Shown here in pieces: positions 20,648 through 31,819 of a stretch of DNA of 64,000 nucleotides. The stretch's first letter is position 1, and every line of letters begins with the position of its first letter. Below the pieces are notes generated by a model that was not told the DNA's origin, searched no databases, and saw nothing but the letters and a program-made list of their open reading frames with translations. The stretch lies in NCBI GenBank assembly GCA_963995505.1, contig OZ023182.1:11214707-11278706 (forward strand), in the 5' to 3' direction. Origin of the DNA: Hypericum androsaemum (Eukaryota; Streptophyta; Magnoliopsida; Malpighiales; Hypericaceae). Both the position numbers and the translations under genes were made by a program.

Positions 20648-20821
20648 AAATTCTAAAATACTTCTTTTGTATATGAGGAAGCAGATTCCTCTAAAAAAAA
20701 TACTTCTTTTGTATATGGGGAAGCAGATTCCTCTAAAAAAAAGCCTTTCGGAACAATTTCAGTCATATATCATCAAATGGTAATCAACCATTCATATATC
20801 ATCAAATGGTAATCAACCATG
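20648..20821 (+). repeat. Two local tandem duplications in the LINE
   Basis: A ~48-bp unit (AATACTTCTTTTGTATATG, then GGAAGCAGATTCCTC) occurs twice at about 20657-20742. A 29-bp unit containing ATATCATCAAATGGTAATC occurs twice at about 20764-20821. Both lie within the endonuclease region. Confidence 0.85.
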
Positions 20822-23767
20822 GTTTTGTGTTGGTGATTTTATTATGATTGTTTCTAATAATGAGAGGAAAAGAGGTCAAGCTCCTAATATGTGGCAGATG
20901 AACTTGTTTCTAAACTTTATCCAAGATAGTGATTGGTTTCAAGAGGTGCCCCTGTACTTGGTCTAATTTGCAAGATGGACAAAATAATATGCTTCAATGA
21001 CTACTTGATAGGGCTATGGCTAACTCCAGCTGGAGAAACTCTTTTCCTAATGCTCAAGTGTTACATGGGCCAATCCTTGGCTTAGATCATTACTTTTTGA
21101 TTATGTCTCTAAATTTTTTCAAATTAAAAAATGCCCTTTTTATTTTGAGGAATATTGGACCTATGAACATGGTTGCAATGATATTATTGATGGCTCCTGG
21201 TTTCAAGAAAAAAGATTAGCTGGTTCACGAATGATCTTATTTCTTGGAGCAAAAATATAAATCAGAACAGAAGAAACGTAATTGCTGGTCTTATTGCTCA
21301 ACTGAGTGACATTCAGAAAAAAAAATCATGCTGATCAATGTAAAACCAGTGAAAGGGAGATTAAGAAATAATTGACTGACTTGTATGCAAAAGAAGAGAT
21401 GTTTTGGAAGCAAAGATCTCGAGCAAAATGGCTCTAATGGGGAGACAAAAACATGGTGCAAACACGTTTTGTTAGTATGTACTCTACTACTAACCTCACT
21501 GATCCAACTCATGTATTGTAGTGCATTCCACAGCTTGCAAATGCATAAATGACAGAGGAGTTTAACAAGCCAACTACTGCAGAGGAAGCGAAACAAGCTT
21601 CTTTTGAAATGGGAAGTACCAAGGCACCAGGCCCGAATGGTTTCCCAAGTATCTTTTACCAAAAATATTGGTCTATTGTCTCTGCTTATTTGGCTAATCT
21701 GGTGCAAAACTTATTTGAATCTGCTGAAGTTCCTAGAGAACTAAACAAAATTTTTGTCACCTTGATTTCGAAAAGACCTAAAGCTTTGACATATTTATGA
21801 GTTTAGATCTATTGGCATATGCAACTATACTTACAAAGTCTATTCTTAAGTGCTTACTAATATGCTTAAACCATGGATGCATATTTTGATTACTGATTGC
21901 CAAGGTTCTTTTGTCAAGAATCGATGCATTCAAGATAATATAATTGTAGCACATAAAGCTTTTAACTGCATGCGAACTTGTGATAAGAAGAAAAACTTAT
22001 CGATGGCAATCAAATTGAATTAAGAAAAAAGTCTATGAGATGGTGAGTTTCCACTTTTTGAAACAAGTGATGAAAGAAACTTTGTTTTTCTTTGAGTTTC
22101 TTGCATCATGAGCTGTGTTACATCTGCATCATACAACATCTTATTTAATGGACAACGACTACATTGCTTTGATCCTTCAAGGAAAATTAGGCAAGAAGAT
22201 CCTTTGTCTCCTTTCTTGTTCCTCTTTATTTCAGATACTATGGCTCATTTTATCAATCAGTCCAAACTGTTAAGACAAATTCATGGATAAGCTTTTGACA
22301 GACATTGCCCTAACTTAACACACATTTTATTTGGTGATGACATATTATTTTTTGGAAAAGCGAGTGCTAATGAAGCTATGATGCTAAAAGCATTGCTAGT
22401 CAACTTTTCTGCTATTTCAGGCCAAGAAATCAACTTTCAAAAGTCCAACATTTATTTTTATAAAGTGAGAAAGTAAGGAGAACAAGCAACTAATTTCATC
22501 TATCTTAGGTATGCAATCCATGTCCCCAAATGATAAATATATAGGTCATCCCTCCTTCTGGGGAAGATCTAGAATTGAGGCACTAAGCTACATATATGAG
22601 ATGATGTGGAATAATTCACAAAGCTGGAAGCAGAAGCTCATTTCTACTGCTGGAAGAGAGGTACTAATTAAAGCAGTTTTTTTTTATAATTCCCAACTAT
22701 ATTATACACTGCTAGCTATTGTCTGCTAATAATGGTGGTCAGAAGATGTTGAGAACGAGAAGATACATTGGATGTGTTGGTAGAAGTTAACCATCTCCTA
22801 ACATTCTGGTGGGCTTGGTTTCAAAGACCTGAAAGTTTTTAACATTGCGTTTCTCGTAAAACACACTTAGAGATTACATTTAAATCATAATTCCTTGTGC
22901 TATAAAATCTTAAAAGAATTATACTTTCCAAATTCTGACTTGTTAATGGCCACCAGAGGTCATAGACCTTCTTGGACTTGGACTTGGTCTAGTATCTGCA
23001 GAAGCAAAGATGCTTTGTTGAATGCTTTTATTATCAGAATTGGTAGTGGCCATAACACTAATATTTGGAGGGACTCTTGGATCTCGTCTCTGCCTAATTC
23101 TAGACCAAGATTTAGACATCAATCAGGTCAGCTGATAAAATCTGTAGCTGATCTGATTTATTTTTCTGCTAGAAGCTGGAAATGTGAAGTACTACAAAAC
23201 TTGTTTGCTCCTGATGAGAAACAGGCAATTGCTAAAATACAGATTGCTCATATGAATTTCCTTGATGGGGTTGTTTGGAAATATGAAAAGAGTGGCATTT
23301 ACTCTGTAAAATCTGGATATTTTGATTTTAAATTATAGGAAGTTCAAGCTATTGCAGCAAGCAAAACTGGCCCTAGCTGTGCTCCATTTAACCTGGGATC
23401 TGGAAACAAATTTGGCAGAGCTTTGGTCAAGCACTTCATTTGGAGATATGTCAAAGATGTGCTGCCAACTACACCAAACCTAAAGAGGAGACATCTAAAC
23501 TCAACTTCTTTAAGACATGTGTGTCATTCTTATGCTAAATTTATATTGCACATGTTATTTGAGTGTCCACATGCTTGGGCTATGTGGTTATCTAGTTCTT
23601 TAGGGTTTAGATTTGATCATGTTAACATGTTGTTAACATCTTATGCTTTGGTAATTGGCTGCAATTTATTTTTGAACTGCAAAAATTAGCTGAGAACCAA
23701 GATATTGCATCACTTGCAGTTTCTATGTGCTAGAACATATGGTTAGTTAGGAATAGATTTTTTTTTT

Positions 23768-25213
23768 GGGTAAATTACCCTCACGTCCTTGTACTTTGGT
23801 CACCCTCCCCCTAGGGTCTCTGGATTTTTGAAAATGATTTTTCCGTCCCTAAGTTTTGATGATAATAGACTCTCGGGTCCCTGGAGCCGGAATATTCCTT
23901 TTTCTCCGATGAACCCCCACCTGAAATGACCAAAATACCCTCCTTTTTGAAAACAAAAAATTCCCTCTTTCTTTTCCCCTTCTTCCTCCCACTTCATCTT
24001 CTTCCTCCAATCTTCAACCTTCAACTCAAATTCAAACTCAAACTCAAACTCAAATCTCTCTTAATTGAACAACCTACCTCTTAGTTACATTTCAAGAACA
24101 ATCACAGAAAACAAAACACAATTAAATTCTCTGTAGATAATGGGCAAATTAGTACATTGAAACACATGAGGTGGGCAAAATATGTCTCTCATTCTCTCTT
24201 AACTGTTTCTAAGACCAAACAAAAAATTAAATCCGCAGAGCCAGAGCCAGCTTCCCCCTCGTGGGTTTTTCTACTCCCATTCCTAATTAAGAACAAACAA
24301 AATGCTCCTTCCCCAAATCCATCTCTCTCTCTCTCTCCCGTTTCCACTTCATTAGCGCGAAGAAGAAGCCAGAAAAGACGCAAGGAAGAGTCAACTGGCA
24401 AATTTTCATTTAATTCTCGAAACCCATTATTACACGTGTCTCATCCTAGTTACTATTTAGGGTTTTTGCGTGACATGGGGATTAGAGATGGATGCCCACT
24501 ACCTAGCGACCCCGCTGCCGCTTACGACTCGGCTATGGATATCTGCGGAGATTGCAACTTCCTGCTCCTCAAACTTTTAGGGCCATGAACTATCGTAGAG
24601 GGACTCCCCGTAGAAGGCATAGAGGACGAGGAGGCGCCAGAGTTGTAAGCGTTAGGGTAGACGGGGAAGGTGCAGTTGACGACGACAACTGTGTAGACAC
24701 GGCCGTAGCCCCAGTCGGGGAGCCACTCACACTTGTACCAGGGGAGTTGGGGAGCCACTCGCACTTGTACTAAGGGTGGCTGAAGATGTGGATGCGCTTG
24801 GAGGCGAGGCCGATGACGGAGAAGGTGGAGGGGCCACCGCGGTAAGCACTCATCTGGACAAAGAGGGCGGCAGTGTTCCCGTAGGCCTGGAAGGTGCACT
24901 TGTTGGGGTCAATGATCGTCTTGGGGAGAGGAGTACTTCTGGAAATGGAGTGGGAGAGAGACATTGGGGAAAGCAATTTTTTTTGGGTCTCGAGGTAGAC
25001 TAAAGAAGAAGACGAAGTGAAGAAATTTTTTTACAAATGAGGATTTTTTGGTCATTTCAAGTGGGAGTTTGCCGGAGAAAAAAGAATATTCCGGCTCCAG
25101 GGACCCGAGAGTCTATTATCATCAAAACTTAGGGATGGGATAATCATTTTCCAAAAGCCAGGGATCCTAGGGGGAGGGTGACCAAAGGTCAGGGACGTGA
25201 GAGTAATTTGCCC
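23768..25213. mobile_element. Pack-MULE carrying a GALS gene fragment
   Basis: Its inverted repeats are about 175 bp (23768-23943 and 25040-25213). They read inwards from GGGTAAATTACCCTCACGTC on the left and GGGCAAATTACTCTCACGTC on the right. They share a long near-identical core (TTTTGATGATAATAGACTCT). The element splits a LINE between its zf-RVT and RNase H parts. The flanks are T-runs (10 T left, 7 T right), so a T-rich duplication of 7-9 bp is likely but not uniquely defined. No transposase is encoded. The interior carries coding sequence of a host gene on the minus strand (24560-24976). Confidence 0.9.
24560..24976 (-). pseudogene. Captured fragment of a GALS-type beta-1,4-galactan synthase gene (GT92)
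   Basis: Minus-strand frames read FQAYGNTAALFVQMSAYRGG, PSTFSVIGLASKRIHIFSHP, then YKCEWLPDWGYGRVYTVVVV and NCTFP. This is the conserved N-terminal part of the GALS / glycosyltransferase-92 proteins that make pectic galactan in the Golgi. A 22-bp segment encoding YKCEWLP is duplicated in tandem (about 24717-24740 and 24747-24771) and shifts the frame, and a later shift moves the continuation (LLVLYAFYGES) to another frame. The catalytic core is not included. It is a pseudogene fragment; an antisense or small-RNA effect on the parent gene is possible but only conjecture. Confidence 0.85.
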
Positions 25214-25870
25214 TTTTTTTATATAGGATACAAACAAATCCCACGCATACTACAGATTAGGCATCTAAGTCGTGTCTGGAGTATTTGCATGTAATGCAAA
25301 AACATGCAACTCGAAGGGATGCAGGTTGAAGTAATCATGCTTCATGGTCTCCTCCTGATGAAAATTCTGTGAAGTTCAATTGTGATAGTTCTTGTTTGGA
25401 AGATAATTCCACGACACGATTGGCTGCAATTGAAAGAAACAACTAACCGACAAATCCTTGATGGCCAAGCTATTAGCACTATTGTGAACTCAGGCTGAGT
25501 TTAAAGCTCTTCTTTTGGCTATCAAGATGGTTCATTCGGGCTCAAATATATGTAGACCGACATCTAAACAGATTGTCACATTGCCTTTTTTCTTGCTACG
25601 AAACTGGATCCTCAAATCGATTAGCAATCTGAGAATTTGGTTAAGGATGTTAGATTAGAATTGAATCTCTTACGGTTTGTAGCATCTCTTGCATTCCTAA
25701 AACTTATAATCTTACTAGTGATTGGATTTGTAAACCAGCTAGGATGAAAAGGCTTCTAAGGGATTGGACTATCTCCCACCCTTTGGATCTGGATTACCTT
25801 TTGTACACAGATTTTTGAACTTAATATAAAGTATTAAACTTTCATTTAAAAAAGAAAGAAAGATAACCTT

Positions 25871-26309
25871 TGGTTATTTTTTATTCTCTGAAATGTGTTC
25901 ATTAAAGTTGTCGCGTTTGTTAGGGAAAAGTCTTGGACAATATTTTTTGCCCCAAGCCTATGTTTATTACAATAAATAGCTCAAACAACATAAAACATTG
26001 TCCAAACCTTATCTCAAACCTTACTTTTCCTTCCATGTAGGCCACCAAATATTTTTACTAAGGTCCTTTATGCTTCTTAGAGGATAAAATCAAACAGGTT
26101 ATTAATTTTTTAATCTTTTTCTCATGTGCAGGGTTCTTTACCAAAATCTTATGTTTTTTATATTTATTTCATCATGCCATTCATCCTTTCTTTCCCTTTC
26201 CCTACATGCATCCATTAATTGGATTGATCATCTTGGGGTACTATTGCAATATGGTAGTGTTAGTCATTTTTTTTGGCAAAAAAAAGAATTTCATAAAAAA
26301 AAGTGTACT
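25871..26309. other. Intergenic stretch
   Basis: There is no gene. TTGGACAATATTTT near 25934 and its inverse AAAACATTGTCCAAA near 26000 form a loose inverted repeat that might be a small MITE remnant. Confidence 0.3.
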
Positions 26310-26317
26310 CTTTTGGG

Positions 26318-26625
26318 AACCTAGGACCTATCCCCGCTGAACCCACATCCTGGGCAGTCAAAAGGGTGGGGTCCTTTAATCAATAGACCATAGGAGAACC
26401 TGATCACTCTAAGTCCTACTCTGCTGAACCCCATAAGCTAGGTAGTTGCAGTGACGCCCCAAACCAATAGGAAAGAGAAACATCTCCTATCAACTATCCC
26501 AGCTGTACCCACAAGTCGGCAGTCAGGGGGACCCAATTACCAGACATCAGTCCAGTAGCCGAGTGCCTATCGACCTAGCCTCGAGATATCATATGCAAGG
26601 GATGTCACCAACCCTCCCACCTCAA
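26318..26625. repeat. Three diverged ~80-bp tandem units
   Basis: Units start near 26330, 26417 and 26490, each with a core of the type TATCCCCGCTGAACCCAC, TACTCTGCTGAACCCCAT or TATCCCAGCTGTACCCAC, followed by a GGGCAGTC, AGGTAGTT or CGGCAGTC word. Identity between units is modest. The origin is unknown. Confidence 0.4.
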
Positions 26626-26799
26626 GGAAAAAATAAAACCGAAACCCGAATACCTATAGTGAACGGTTGCAGCCGGGGGCCTCTGTAAAAAATCATGTCG
26701 CTGCCAAACGACAAGAAGAAAGAGCGCCTAAATTTGAATTTGAATCAAGTGTCCTCTCCTGCATTATATTCTAATTTTGCATTTTTAGGAGGAAATTAG

Positions 26800-28990
26800 A
26801 GGACTCGAGCGCTAAAGGGAGGATCAGAGGAGGTCAATCTTGAGCCAAGGTCAATGCGGTCAAAGAGGCAAGGCTAAACTAATGGAAGAGTGAAGCAAGG
26901 ACGGAAAACCATAAAGTGCGCACTACGAGCTACCATTCGTGGTCTGAAGCTGTCTACTGTTTGGACCACACGGATGACATTTTCAGACCCGAGAAGAGCT
27001 GAGGACAAGAGGCCCGACTGGATTCAGAAGACACCCAAGCAGTTCAAGCATGGAGCGTGTTAGTCAGAGATCGTATGAATTGTGGGAGTTCGCGCAGAGC
27101 TCATGGCCGCGCAAAGAAGTACTGAAGAAGGCCAGGCTAGCCGGCTTCTTCTCAAGACAACTTCCTCGTGAAGTTGTTCCCCATGGTTGCCACACATATT
27201 TTGGGACCACAAGCTACCACGTCATCGGATCTTCAAGGAATATTCTCTCTGTATGATTGAACCAGATATTTGGTCATGTCACTTGAATCTAATTTTTCTT
27301 TTAGGGTTACGAGGTAAAGACTTGTATAAACGGCCCCCTCTCATTTAACCTTGACAGACTTTTGGGGGATAAGACATTTAGCTAAGGAGAGGCGACTCTC
27401 TCAGGTAAGGTAGTCGGCTCAGAGCTGGATCGGAGAGGAAGGTCTGAGGGAGCATATGCTACTAACCCATCTAACCTTACCTCTTTTATCTTGCTTGTGA
27501 CATTTATGGCTTTATCTATCTATCTTTACTTTGTATTTACCATGCTTAGTGAGTAGAGTCCTTAGGGTCAAATGCCCTAAGTGCGTTTGACCGACTAGAT
27601 TGTCGAAATGGGCTGATTATTCTTAGAGTATGTACGAACCAGAGGTCTTAATACTTCTAGCCCTGAATATGCCTAGTCTGAGCTAGATAGTCGATGGTGC
27701 GTTAGCTCAGCTAGGTTCACACTAAATGATTTAATGGTATTCGACCTAAACTCTGGGAGGCAGGTGACCAAGGATTACAGGGGAGTAGACTAGCTGGCAC
27801 GACGGGAACACTAGACACTTAAGTCTATATGGTAGGTTCAAAAGGGGGCTAGTGGCTTCAGGTGCTATCACTAGGAAGTAGCTATTCTTGTCGTAGCAGG
27901 GGTACGATGAAACTCAGTACGTGGCAGGTTGGCGACTAGCCCTAGTACCCACTTTGGCTCGTGATTGATCTAAAGTAGCGAGCTCATTTTAGAACATCTG
28001 GACATGATGATCTTAAGAAGCCCATGAGGTTACCTAGTTGGGAAGGTGCACGGACGGTGCCTGACCCTACTTTTCATTTCTCTACTATTATGTGTTACAA
28101 TTGACTATGGAGAAATTCTACCATTCATGAGCGGTAGTAAACCCCACTGAAAAGACATGGTATGGGGAATTTATGCTCTTAAAATGAGGATATTCCCTTT
28201 TACATTAAAAGGAAGAGCAAAAGTATGGTACAATAGCCTAATTAACTCTGGAGTCTCTTCATGGGAAAACTTGGCAAATGCTTTTTTAGAGAAATACTAT
28301 ACTGCCACTAAAACTGATCAGTTTGTGAGAGAAATCAGCACATTTGACCGAAAGGGAAAGTGAACACTAGCAAGTGTTTGGGGCCGATTTAAAAACCTAC
28401 TGCGAGCATGTTCTCATAATGGATTAGCTGATCAGCATCTCCTACATATCTTCTAATTTGGGCTCGATGTAGCAAATAGAACTCTCATAGACATCACATT
28501 AGGAGGCTCGTTTGGAAGAAAGTCCACAAAAGAAGCGTACAAATTGCTTGAGAAATTTAGTTCAGCCTCATCGCAATATGAAAAAGAAGAGGAAAGTGAA
28601 CAAAAGGCAGGAAGGAAAGATAAAGGAGAATGGATAAGTCACCATGAGGGATTGAAGAAAGCAGAGCAAGTTCATTATATCAAAAGCAGTGAACAGAGGA
28701 ACTTCTCTTCAAATTATCCACTCCAGGGTTCATATGGCAAGAGAAATAGGTAGAAAAGATATGTGGAGGGACTAATCAACCGAATTGAAACCTTGCAAAC
28801 TTAGGCTGATCAATGGGATTCTTCTATAGAGCTGATGACAGCGTTAGTCCATGAATAAAGCAAGCTATTGCTAAGGTCGAAGTAGCACGAGAAAAATATG
28901 AACATGATTAAACAGACAATGAGCAGCCAGGCCACAGCTCTGAAAAGATAAAGCTGTCAAGTGGAGCAATTACCACAATTGCAATCACAA
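26800..28990 (+). mobile_element. Decayed Ty3-gypsy element (Athila-like), 5' part
   Basis: The part 26800-27480 looks like an old LTR end and leader (GACTTGTATAAACGGCCCCC around 27319). It is followed by a non-coding leader and then gag remnants at 28150-28985. The 3' half is missing: the sequence switches at 28997 to another LTR. No duplication or intact primer site could be defined. Confidence 0.5.
28157..28985 (+). pseudogene. gypsy gag remnant
   Basis: Open pieces read LKMRIFPFTLKGRAKVWYNS, SWENLANAFLEKYYTATKTD and, after a stop, VWGRFKNLLRACSHNGLADQ and EAYKLLEKFSSASSQYEKEE. This is the retrotransposon Gag pattern of Athila-type plant elements. Stops at about 28361 and 28456 and later show it is dead. 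Confidence 0.8.
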
Positions 28991-28996
28991 TGTAAA

Positions 28997-29745
28997 TGTT
29001 GGACCTAAAAGCCCAATCAGGCAATTATTATTGTGCCTGATTGGGCCCAGGCCCAAATTTTGGGTGGAATGGGCCGGTCAACCCTAGTTGACCACCTCGA
29101 GACCACACAGCGCCACGTCACGTTGACGTGGCGCTTGTGCAGTTGCCGCCAGAGTTGGCGGCCCACATGACACGTTGACGTGGCGCCACGCAGAAAAGCT
29201 AGGGGTAGCTTTGTCACGCGGCATACCACGTGGCAGACATACGGCCCGAAGTGCCACGTGGCATGCCACATGGTAGACATGCAGTCCGAAGTGCCACTTG
29301 GCGGACATGTGGCCTAGGAGTGCCACATGGCAGCCATGCGCGCCACATGGCAGCCATGCGCGCCACATGGCAGCCATGCGCGCCACATGGCAGCCATGCG
29401 CGCCACATGGTGTGCCACGCGGTGCATTCTGGTTGTCCGAATTTTCCTATAAAAAGGAAAATCTGGCTGAACCAATCTGAAAGTTTTCCCACAACCACTC
29501 AATAAGGAAGAAAAAACTCTGGAATAGTCCCTGAGTTTTGATCAGATTTTCAATAGAGCAAATCTCGTGAAAATCAATTACGAATCCGTTATAACGTGAT
29601 CATAATTCGACTGGCACGAAGACACTGTGGACCCGAACCTGTGGACCTCTTGCTTCAACAAGTAAGTGATTTATTTTTAACGAATTAGTTTGTTAATTAA
29701 TCAAGTTTTAACATGTAATTACTCATTAATTACGTGTTAAAACCA
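28997..29745 (+). mobile_element. 749-bp 5' LTR of a retroelement lacking its 3' end
   Basis: It begins TGTTGGACCTAAAAGC and ends TTAAAACCA, five bases before an initiator-Met primer site. The 5' third is GC-rich with tandem repeats; a TATA-like CTATAAAAAGG lies at 29448. No second copy is seen downstream before the breakpoint at 31226, so the element is truncated or its 3' part is elsewhere. Confidence 0.75.
29230..29420. repeat. GC-rich 20-bp tandem repeats inside the LTR
   Basis: GCCACATGGCAGCCATGCGC occurs in four near-identical head-to-tail copies at about 29322-29409. Before them lie diverged longer units containing GCCACGTGGCATGCCACATG. The repeats are palindrome-rich (CCACGTGG, GCATGC). 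Confidence 0.9.
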
Positions 29746-29750
29746 TTAAT

Positions 29751-29762
29751 TGGTATCAGAGG
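29751..29762 (+). promoter_or_regulatory. Primer binding site (initiator-Met type)
   Basis: TGGTATCAGAGG matches the plant initiator-Met site at 11 of 12 positions and lies just after the LTR. Confidence 0.8.
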
Positions 29763-30860
29763 ATGGTTGAAACCATGTTTTGATAATGATATGATTTTTA
29801 ATTCAAGTAATTATGTGATTGTTTGGGTTAAAAATTGTATTAATTGTGATTTTATTAAAAAGTACAATCTGTTGGACTTTAATATAATTAATTTAGAACC
29901 AGTGGGACTAAATTGAATTTTACCTAAGTCGTGAGCAAATTCGCTCACGCGCGAAAACATAAAGTACCAATCTAAAATTTGACCGTTTACGTGGTACCTG
30001 CGTGTCTTGGACTTCAGGGCAATTTTTGAAAAATCGTCGGGACTAAATTGAAATTTGCCAATTCAACCCTAATCGGGCCATTTGGGGGCGATTTTCCCCC
30101 AAATCAATTTTTGTCAATTTCGTCGAAAATTCGACGATTCTGACGTTGTAGATCGACGACAGTCGATTCTCCGGCGTGTTCTCAACGTTCCGATACCACT
30201 TTCGTGGATCGACATTGCCGGAAAACAAAGATCGAAGCCGACGACGGCTGAGGCACGTGGAAGGGAGAAGACGGCCCTGACGAGCTCGCGAGACCACGGC
30301 GAGTCGATTGTGGGTGGTCTCGGCCGTCGGTTTGCCGTCGTTGAGCCGTGTTCATGGGCGGAGCTTCGGACGCATTTGGCATCGCGCTGGAGAAGAGAGA
30401 GAGAAGGAAAGGGAAAATCTGCGAGGGGCAAAATCATAATTTCACAATTTTTTTCCTAAAATATTTATACTCGGGTCAAGAAAATCAAAAAACGGGACAG
30501 ATTGGCCTAGTTTTTTGGTTCGACCCAACCCGATTTATGGTTAATTTTGACTTAAGTCAAAATTGGACTTAAAATATCAGGTTTTCTCTATTTTAATTGG
30601 ATAAAATATATTTTTATTCAATTAAAATCTAATAAATTGATAAAAATTTGAGAAATTTTTGTCAATTAGGTTTATTAAAATTATAACGATATTTTTAATA
30701 AACGACATATATTTTGGAACGAGTTCCGAGATATGTTAAATTTAACTAATATCACATGGATTGGTCCGTAGTATGATCATCAAAAGATTGAAAAATGAGT
30801 TTTCAATCCTATTTTGGGAGAATATGAGAATTAACCCGAAATTGACTTGTAATTGATACA
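29763..30860 (+). other. Untranslated leader / non-coding interior of the truncated retroelement
   Basis: There is no convincing coding region. A 125-codon plus frame and antisense frames lie between 30043 and 30459 in a GC-rich stretch but show no domain. Confidence 0.4.
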
Positions 30861-30878
30861 AGATTCGATGGCTACTAG

Positions 30879-31226
30879 AGAAAGGTATCTGAACTTCTGT
30901 GTAACGAAATTCGACAAAAGGTTATGAAGCGCCGTTTACCGCTGCGAGTGCCTGAGGATGACATGTATGTCATCGTTGAGCATATCGAGGCTGTTCACCG
31001 GGAGATGCAAGACTGTATCTGGGCTGGAGGTTATAATTATGGAGAGGACTGGCCCTCCATGTTTCGAGACCTCCTGGTCACGCTGAAGATCCAAGAAGAC
31101 ATGTGTGTCTTCTCGGAATCCGAGATCAATACCCATAGAGATGCTCAATATAGTCTAATCCACTATCTCGAGGAGAGGAGTATTCTCAGAGAAATGATAC
31201 CTTCTCCCATCCTGGAGCTGCGATGC
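30879..31226 (+). pseudogene. Unidentified ORF cut at the duplication breakpoint
   Basis: An open frame free of stops runs from 30879 (first ATG 30924) and reads MKRRLPLRVPEDDMYVIVEH, then WAGGYNYGEDWPSMFRDLLV and YSLIHYLEERSILREM. It has ordinary codon use and no low complexity. After 31226 the sequence is that of the non-autonomous retroelement, so the C-terminus is lost. It may be Gag-like protein of the element whose LTR is at 28997-29745 or a host exon; I do not recognise it. Confidence 0.45.
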
Positions 31227-31819
31227 GATGTAACCTCCAAATCGTCAGAACTACATACCTTCTCCTCAATGTCGTGCTTAGTGTCAATGGTGTTCTCCCT
31301 CTTTACATCGACTTCTCCAACAAAATCAGCTCCTGAATTTTTCTCATCTCTGACCCTCATCTTCCTTTGTTGAATTTGTTTTCCCCTACAGACATTAGGA
31401 ACATCGTGTAGTTGCTCTTGTTTGTACAATATCCGGTCCACCTTTTTGCAGAGCTTCCTAACCTCCGTTCTCATTATATGCCTTATCCCACTCATCACGG
31501 CCTCTAAAATCTTTGGATCAAGCATTGACAAATTAGCTTCAAAATCTCTTCTTGTGTAGTTGCAAGACATTTTTTTTTCACAATTCTCTTTTCTTTCCAC
31601 TCTACTTTTTCTTTTTTTTCAGATTTTTTTTAACAGCCTTCTTTCTTCTTCTTTTCTAGGCTGCCTCACTTTCTTTCTTTCTTTCTTTTAGAATTTTTTT
31701 CTCTCTTTTTTTTCTTTCTTGAACTCAGAATACAATAAGAACAAAGAAAACTAATGATAAAAAAAACAAAATTTAAAGATAGATAGAACTGAAATAGAAG
31801 TCTAAGCTCTGATACCAAA
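31227..31819 (-). mobile_element. Truncated copy of the non-autonomous gypsy-derived element (copy A interior)
   Basis: It matches 57485-58076 almost base for base, starting abruptly at 31227. On the minus strand it runs from the primer site (TGGTATCAGAGC, 31806-31817) through a pyrimidine-poor leader into a frame starting at 31600 (MERKENCEKKMSCNYTRRDF). That frame stays open to the breakpoint and beyond. In the copy at 57485-58076 the frame is shifted by one missing T. Confidence 0.9.

Larger units (their letters stand above)
20440..25870 (+). pseudogene. L1-type LINE ORF2 pseudogene, split by a Pack-MULE
   Basis: Frames broken by many stops spell the order of a plant L1 ORF2. An endonuclease runs at about 20530-21240 (FVYGEADSSKKK; PWFCVGDFIMIVSNNERKRG). 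Reverse transcriptase runs at 21549-22400 (GSTKAPGPNGFPSIFYQKYW; IRQEDPLSPFLFLF; ILFGDDILFF as the catalytic motif). A zf-RVT domain runs at 22895-23690 (KHFIWRYVKDVLPTTPNL; HMLFECPHAWAMW). After the inserted MULE (23768-25213) an RNase H part follows at 25345-25800 (WSPPDENSVKFNCDSSCLE). The 3' end is an A-rich tail near 25850. It cannot make protein. Confidence 0.9.
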
